A DNA stretch of 64,000 bases from UBA8231 sp036011085 (GTDB lineage: Bacteria > Latescibacterota > UBA2968 > UBA8231). The stretch lies in the NCBI GenBank assembly GCA_036011085.1, contig DASCMS010000139.1:1-64000 (forward strand), written 5' to 3'. The notes under the pieces are model-generated. The model saw nothing but the letters and a program-made list of their open reading frames with translations. It was not told the DNA's origin and made no database searches. Position 1 is the first letter of the stretch. The number at the start of each line of letters is the position of its first letter. Shown here piece by piece: positions 60,501 through 64,000 of this stretch. The position numbers and the translations under genes were made by a program.

Positions 60501-60650
60501 CAGAGTGGCCAGGTTGGTCGCCGCCAATCCGGACGTCCCAGATTGCCGAGGAGAAGATTTACTCGACCAGGTGTTTTCAGCTGACGCCGGCAGGGCGACG
60601 AAGGCCAGTAGCGCCAGTACCCGGACAACGAACTCAGGACGCACGATCAT
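57519..60650 (-). CDS. Secreted M4 (thermolysin-like) metalloprotease with propeller and FlgD-like tail
   Basis: The ATG at 60650 overlaps the upstream stop (ATGA) and begins a signal peptide (MIVRPEFVVRVLALLAFVAL ending PASA). FTP/PepSY propeptide regions run to about residue 290. The M4 catalytic domain has HEMSH (446-450), zinc Glu E470 (ALNESMADVFG) and PHNGVSQGRNGW. A TolB-like propeller (residues about 680-940) includes LSPDGRQLAATTVFEDGTIV. The last 85 residues (LLGAHPNPFNPATTIRFQLA, LSIFDVRGTQVAQLIRGDRP, GVYLVRLRV) form a FlgD/T9SS-like sorting domain common in the FCB group. Length is 1043. Confidence 0.9.
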   Translation of the reverse strand: MIVRPEFVVRVLALLAFVALPASAENTWSSKSSPRQSGTSGLAATNLATLGARMARRLNGPRPASRTVASLQPVASGPATSWRVHRRQGRQTPAFIRASTGTRPAASKPLSRSPSALSAPSAMALELLAAHTDIFGLQHPRDELQHLETIRGDDGSLRVRFTRRVEGVPVWGEDLVVHMDSRGQLFAFNGVYSATPAGVPVSVIDAEEALVRVGEHLSARQKITVLPTRWRHMLEYDGPAAEHMLLASEDGRYRPVWRVEVRPNVRDRWVYTVDARSGELLERYNATPWDGPVAATAVDLSGATRNLSVFAVADSFLLIDGSRDMFAETQPDLLGSPRGAIVTLTADGHDLTRTAMVEHVISADNTWTDPVAVSAHTNMGTVFDYFLQTHGRQSIDGVGGSMYSIIHVTDEGQPMDNAFWSGTFIAYGDGAEAFDPLAEGLDVAAHEMSHGVIQHTVNLEYRNQSGALNESMADVFGVMVDRGDWRLGEDVVRSRQFFASGALRDMADPHNGVSQGRNGWQPAHMDEFRDLPLSADNGGVHLNSGIPNRACFLIAEAIGRERTERIYYHILASRLINQRGNFVDMRNAAIQAATELYGADEVAAVEAAFAAVGIVGDEGYQPPERRVPVPGEEWILVVSAQSGDRGLYLVKPDLQSNDDIVLLTPTPVYDRTGNSVTVAADGSFVLFVDAANNLRVINVDGTDETVLSSTREWASISLSPDGRQLAATTVFEDGTIVLFDFENPEQSRTIELKRPTTQQGVTTSVVLFADALDWDPSGEFLIYDAFNAIPTATGDSLSFWDVNLLEPDKGFIVPLLPPQAEGVQLGNPTIARASGRHVVFDRFDSSVDSNEVWVFDLVTGDAGAIVSTGPAIAFPTFSADDSELVYERRDRTGRTVVARIALDESRLQAAGDEREFLVGAQIPNWLVIAEEPPDPATSVEEGGATPATFELLGAHPNPFNPATTIRFQLATAAMVELSIFDVRGTQVAQLIRGDRPAGQHAVIWGGRDDGGREAASGVYLVRLRVRAAGGRVQDRTHRMTLIR

Positions 60651-61087
60651 CTCGCCGTATCCTGTCTCGCGATGCCATCGAATGCCTGCAGCCACTCGGT
60701 CACCCCCTCGGGAGTGTTGGTGGGGGGCGATGTGCCACTCCAGGTCCAGGTCCTGACCGAGTCACCAAGCCTGAAGCGGAGCCTCGTCGTCATGTTCCCC
60801 GCCTCTTCGCAGTGCCAGCCACGAGTGGCGGTATGCAGCGCCTCTGCCAGGCTTCGGGCATCCGCAGCTGGCCGCAGCGTCGACCACTCGACCTGCTCAT
60901 CCTGGCCCGGGGACCGACGCCAGGCTGTCAGCGTTCCGTCCGCCGTCAGGTGATACCCCGTTGTTATTCCGGTGAATCCCCCACCCCGGGACAGTGTCAC
61001 CCGAAAATCGGGTTTCGCCGCCTGCTGGCTCTGACCGCAGGAAACGAGGGCCACCAGCAACAGGATCGCCCCACTCCACCCGGTCAT
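60647..61087 (-). CDS. Small lipoprotein of unknown function
   Basis: A signal with lipobox LLLVALVSC anchors this 146-residue protein (C17). The mature part (VTLSRGGGFTGITTGYHLTA, ARSLAEALHTATRGWHCEEA) has no family I recognise, though it resembles lipoproteins with a 'GGFxG...YxLxxDG' start. Its stop overlaps the M4 start, and its start overlaps the gene upstream. It may be an inhibitor or partner of the protease, which is only inference from gene order. Confidence 0.7.
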   Translation of the reverse strand: MTGWSGAILLLVALVSCGQSQQAAKPDFRVTLSRGGGFTGITTGYHLTADGTLTAWRRSPGQDEQVEWSTLRPAADARSLAEALHTATRGWHCEEAGNMTTRLRFRLGDSVRTWTWSGTSPPTNTPEGVTEWLQAFDGIARQDTAR

Positions 61088-62430
61088 TCCTCACCCACCA
61101 CCTCGAGCAGGCGGAACCCCCCTGCCGCCAGCGACAGCAGCACCTGCCCGCCATCATCGATCACGAGGGACACCTTACTCTCGACATCGACAAGCCGCGC
61201 GCCGGGGCGGGCCTCCAGCACGGCCATTCGCGCCGGGTCCATGCGTCGATTGACCACCAGTACGTGGCTCGTGCGGTCCTCGTCGCCGAAGAAGGCCAGG
61301 TCGAGATCCTCATCCGCTGACGCCAGGGGTTCGTCCGCTGGTGCTCGCCGAGCCACATAGCCGCCGCGGAAGGCACGGTCCGCCAGTTCTTCACCGAGTC
61401 GCCGCAGCCTCTGATTCAGTTCTCGTGTGGCTGTCCATGCCGGCGTCGGACTACCGGCATCGTCGACGAGGCCCGTGTACTGGCGCACCTGCACAACGTC
61501 GCCATCGCCGTTAAGCACACGTTCGGTCCCCGAGCTGTAGAGGAAGTAGACGATACCCGCCGCGCCGCGGGAAAGGGCCAGGCCCACTTGCACGCTGATC
61601 TCCGCCGCTGCGGGCTGACGATAGAAGCCGACACCATCGCGGGACTCTGCGTGGGCCTGCACGATGGCGTGCCACCGCCCGTTGCGGTCGCGCAGGTGCC
61701 GTGCCACCCGATCGTAGCCGTCCACGAGATGGTCGAGGCGACGGCGCGCTTCGCTGCTGCCCTGGACCACATCGGCCTCGAACACGTAGTGCTCGTGCTG
61801 AAAGACGTTTGGCTCACCCCCCTCAACAAAGAAGGCATCGAGGAAACGCACCGTCTTCTGGTAGCTGCCGATGGCCCCCACCGCGTACGCAGGTCTCTGG
61901 GGATCGGCAGCCCGCAGGGCCGCCACGGTACGACCCAGGGCCTCGTACGTGTTGGCGCGGTAGTCCTCGTGGCCGATCAGATACCCGGCGAACCCCGGCT
62001 CGGGCGCCCATCGTGCCGTCAGCGCCTGGGCCCGGGCACTGACGGCGGCGTCGAAGGTGTCACTCACACTCGCCTTGGTGGCCCAGTTGCGCAGCTTGTC
62101 GTACGGTGAATATCCCGGGGCCTCATAGTAGACGGGCAGCCCCATGCCTTGCCGCGAAGCGAAGGCCATGGCCAGCGCTTCGGCGGTCCGACCGTCCTGC
62201 TCGGCCCGCTGCAACCACTGTATATGGGTCAGGCCGAATTCAGCCAGAAGCTGCTGATCTGCCGGGGAGAAGCGGAACTCGTCGATGCCTGCCGGCAGCC
62301 AGGCCGACGTGACGAGAGTACCCATGGGTACGCGGCTGGCGCCATGAGGGCGCTGGGCCACGGAGTTGCTCAGGTCGCAGCCCGACAGCAGCAGGAAGGC
62401 GACGACAGCGGCGAGGAATTGGGGTGACAT
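61084..62430 (-). CDS. Lipoprotein with glycosidase-like barrel
   Basis: The signal MSPQFLAAVVAFLLLSGC gives a lipobox (LLSGC, C18). The 448-residue body has FGLTHIQWLQRAEQDGRTAE, FAGYLIGHEDYRANTYEALG, WHAIVQAHAESRDGVGFYRQ and RGAAGIVYFLYSSGTERVL, a TIM-barrel pattern resembling beta-galactosidase-like hydrolases. A C-terminal beta domain ends FRLLEVVGEE. Candidate acids are the Glu in GHED and AHAES. The class is uncertain. It overlaps MazG by 1 base and the next lipoprotein by 4. Confidence 0.65.
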   Translation of the reverse strand: MSPQFLAAVVAFLLLSGCDLSNSVAQRPHGASRVPMGTLVTSAWLPAGIDEFRFSPADQQLLAEFGLTHIQWLQRAEQDGRTAEALAMAFASRQGMGLPVYYEAPGYSPYDKLRNWATKASVSDTFDAAVSARAQALTARWAPEPGFAGYLIGHEDYRANTYEALGRTVAALRAADPQRPAYAVGAIGSYQKTVRFLDAFFVEGGEPNVFQHEHYVFEADVVQGSSEARRRLDHLVDGYDRVARHLRDRNGRWHAIVQAHAESRDGVGFYRQPAAAEISVQVGLALSRGAAGIVYFLYSSGTERVLNGDGDVVQVRQYTGLVDDAGSPTPAWTATRELNQRLRRLGEELADRAFRGGYVARRAPADEPLASADEDLDLAFFGDEDRTSHVLVVNRRMDPARMAVLEARPGARLVDVESKVSLVIDDGGQVLLSLAAGGFRLLEVVGEE

Positions 62431-62771
62431 CAGCGCAGTTTGGGATTGCTCGCGTGGCGCTCGCCATCGCGGTTCGTCCTCTTGTCCATCGTCTGCTCGA
62501 AGGCCTCTGCCAGGTCCACGCCGGTCTGGTTGGCAAGACAGATCAGCACGAAGAGCACGTCCGCCATCTCTTCAGCCAGTTGCTGAGTGCCGGCCTCCTC
62601 TCCCTTCTTGAAGCTCTGTTCGCCGTAGAGACGCGCCATCAGCCGCGCCACCTCACCGACCTCCTCGGTGAGGATCGCGGTGTTCGTCAGTTCCGAGAAG
62701 TAGCGGACACCGACGGTGCGGATCCACTCGTCCACCTCGGTCTGCAAGCCATGGAAACTCTTGTCCGCCAC
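62430..62771 (-). CDS. MazG-like nucleotide pyrophosphohydrolase
   Basis: The 113-residue protein has LTEEVGEVARLMARLYGEQS and LAEEMADVLFVLICLANQTG, giving the MazG E-E-x2-E...E-x2-D metal motifs. It hydrolyses a (d)NTP to the monophosphate, as in house-cleaning enzymes. It lies 12 bases after the DUF362 stop. Confidence 0.9.
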   Translation of the reverse strand: MADKSFHGLQTEVDEWIRTVGVRYFSELTNTAILTEEVGEVARLMARLYGEQSFKKGEEAGTQQLAEEMADVLFVLICLANQTGVDLAEAFEQTMDKRTNRDGERHASNPKLR

Positions 62772-62783
62772 GGTGACCCGGGG

Positions 62784-63920
62784 CTACCCGGCGGCCTGCG
62801 CCTCGAATAGGTCCACCGGCACCGGCTCGAGACCGTCCTTGAGACGCTGCTCGTTGACCCGGTCGATCCGCCAGGGTACGGTCGAACCATCAGCGCGAAA
62901 GCGGGCGTAGTAACGGCCCTCACACCGGGCGATGGGCATCAGCGGTTCAGAGCGGCGGGCCACACCGAGAGCGGTGGCGTCCATCAGATCCCCCGTAGCC
63001 AGGTCGACGACGTCGATGTCGCCGATCCGGATCCGGCCCAGTCCGCGTTCGGCAGCGAACTGCAGGTACGGCGTCCCCTCGGGTTCGAGCCCCATCAGCC
63101 AGGTGCCCACGGCATCGACGTGGACTTCGTTGTCGCCCACCAGTGACCAGCCGAGGGGCCAGTTCCGGCCCTCGTTGAAGGCGGTGCCGTCGCGACCCAC
63201 GAGGCCGTCCACCACGGTCAGACGCGGCATTGGCAGGCTGCGGGTGGCCACCAGCAGGTCACACAGCTTGTGACAGAAGCGTTCCTCGAAGACGCTGAGT
63301 CCGGAGTCACCCAGTCTGAACAGGGCGTCGTCGCCGAGCGGCTGGTCACAGGCCTGAACGTTGCACAGGTGCCGTTCGGGACGTCCGAGGACGCCCATCA
63401 AGTTCTTGATGCTCAGCGTCGTGCAGCCCAGGTTGTGGCACTTGGCCAGGGGCACGTTCACCAGATAGGCGCAGTCCGTCACCGCCGTATAGATGGGGTA
63501 GCGCTGATAGACGACGCCCCCTTCGACGTCGATGTCGCGCACCGGCGTATCGTTGTATTCCAGCAACGTCGCGCCGGTGCTGCCCATGGCGCCGGTGTAG
63601 CCGCTTCCCTTCCACGTCTGTCCGTGGTCTGCATTCTCACCGGACTGGCCATCTCCCACCTCGATACGAGAGCTTGCCACGCCCTGTGCCGTGAAGGCTT
63701 CAGCCAGGCCGGCGAGAAACTCCGGGTGCGTGATGATGCGTCTGTCGGCGGGAAACAGCACGGTGGCGTTGGCCTTCAACACCACCGTTCCGGTTGCCGG
63801 AAGATCGAGTTCGAGGGGATCGAGTGCCGCATGGGCCAGTTCGCGGTAGAGTTCGCCCGGGGCCACGTCCGTATCGATGGGAACGCGAGCCAGGTAAACG
63901 ACGTCCTGCTGCAACTTCAT
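62784..63920 (-). CDS. DUF362-domain protein
   Basis: The ATG at 63920 gives MKLQQDVVYLARVPIDTDVA, while ATG 63962 adds 14 residues and cannot be excluded. DUF362 motifs are VVLKANATVLFPADRRIITH, ASSRIEVGDGQ, AYLVNVPLAKCHNLGCTTLS and IKNLMGVLG. A cluster of cysteines (C177, C184, C189 region) might bind a metal. Many relatives are 4Fe-4S proteins, but no clear ferredoxin motif is present. Length is 378. It starts the long minus-strand run and is followed by MazG. Function is unknown. Confidence 0.82.
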   Translation of the reverse strand: MKLQQDVVYLARVPIDTDVAPGELYRELAHAALDPLELDLPATGTVVLKANATVLFPADRRIITHPEFLAGLAEAFTAQGVASSRIEVGDGQSGENADHGQTWKGSGYTGAMGSTGATLLEYNDTPVRDIDVEGGVVYQRYPIYTAVTDCAYLVNVPLAKCHNLGCTTLSIKNLMGVLGRPERHLCNVQACDQPLGDDALFRLGDSGLSVFEERFCHKLCDLLVATRSLPMPRLTVVDGLVGRDGTAFNEGRNWPLGWSLVGDNEVHVDAVGTWLMGLEPEGTPYLQFAAERGLGRIRIGDIDVVDLATGDLMDATALGVARRSEPLMPIARCEGRYYARFRADGSTVPWRIDRVNEQRLKDGLEPVPVDLFEAQAAG

Positions 63921-64000
63921 GCCGGTTTTCGTCTTTCGCCAGGTTGTGGTCAACCCGTCCATTCTAACCGTCGGTGAGTGTGCAAACAAGCGGCGCCGGG

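Overview
The window is a GC-rich, gene-dense bacterial chromosome segment with no rRNA, tRNA or CRISPR array that I could see. GTG and TTG starts are common, and stop/start overlaps (TGATG, ATGA, GTGA, TTGA) occur throughout. The gene content is rich in sulfatases, FG-GAP/VCBS proteins, GH51 and GH140-like glycosidases, Gfo/Idh/MocA and PhyH oxidoreductases, NRDE-type propeller sensors and a FlgD-like C-terminal tail on a secreted protease. Together this resembles uncultivated particle-degrading lineages such as Latescibacterota (WS3) or neighbours of the FCB superphylum. That assignment is inference, because no marker gene is present.

Layout. 1-3.7 kb is a rearrangement zone: the end of an IS630-like element sits at a TA inside an FG-GAP gene, followed by a HigBA pair, a headless repeat protein with an IPTL-type tail, an FG-GAP scrap on the other strand, and a VapB whose VapC is cut after about 8 codons and joined to a truncated DUF4337 protein. 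3.7-8.7 kb carries a PhnW-type aminotransferase, an apparent c-type cytochrome/outer-membrane barrel operon and a sulfatase.

8.7-13.9 kb is a selenium locus. A PhnDCE-like transporter of the selenate-associated clade lies directly downstream of selD, and senB (selenosugar synthase) is divergent from it. SelD is itself a selenoprotein: codon 19 is an in-frame TGA (KTCG-Sec-AAK) followed by a well-placed SECIS-like hairpin with a GGUC loop. senA is not in the window. Next is an ECF sigma factor fused to a FliM-like domain, divergent from a CDGSH/4Fe-4S/CDGSH protein.

15.9-43.3 kb is mostly carbohydrate and small-molecule metabolism: a GH140-like hydrolase, a GcvT-FAD-FAD operon, an arabonate-type IlvD/Edd dehydratase, a Phd/VapC pair, FG-GAP + GH51, TrmO, an SbcD-like nuclease, a sugar epimerase, a sulfatase-BNR-NUDIX run, pirin, desaturase-Gfo/Idh and a large secreted glycosidase-like protein. 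43.3-48.9 kb has a lone response regulator divergent from a giant hybrid sensor kinase split by one in-frame TGA. 49-54.5 kb (+) is a PhyH/SDR/thioesterase/MDR/FGE-like run. 54.5-64 kb (-) is a tightly overlapped run: DUF362, MazG, glycosidase-like lipoprotein, small lipoprotein, M4 protease, gamma-glutamyltransferase and flavin monooxygenase.
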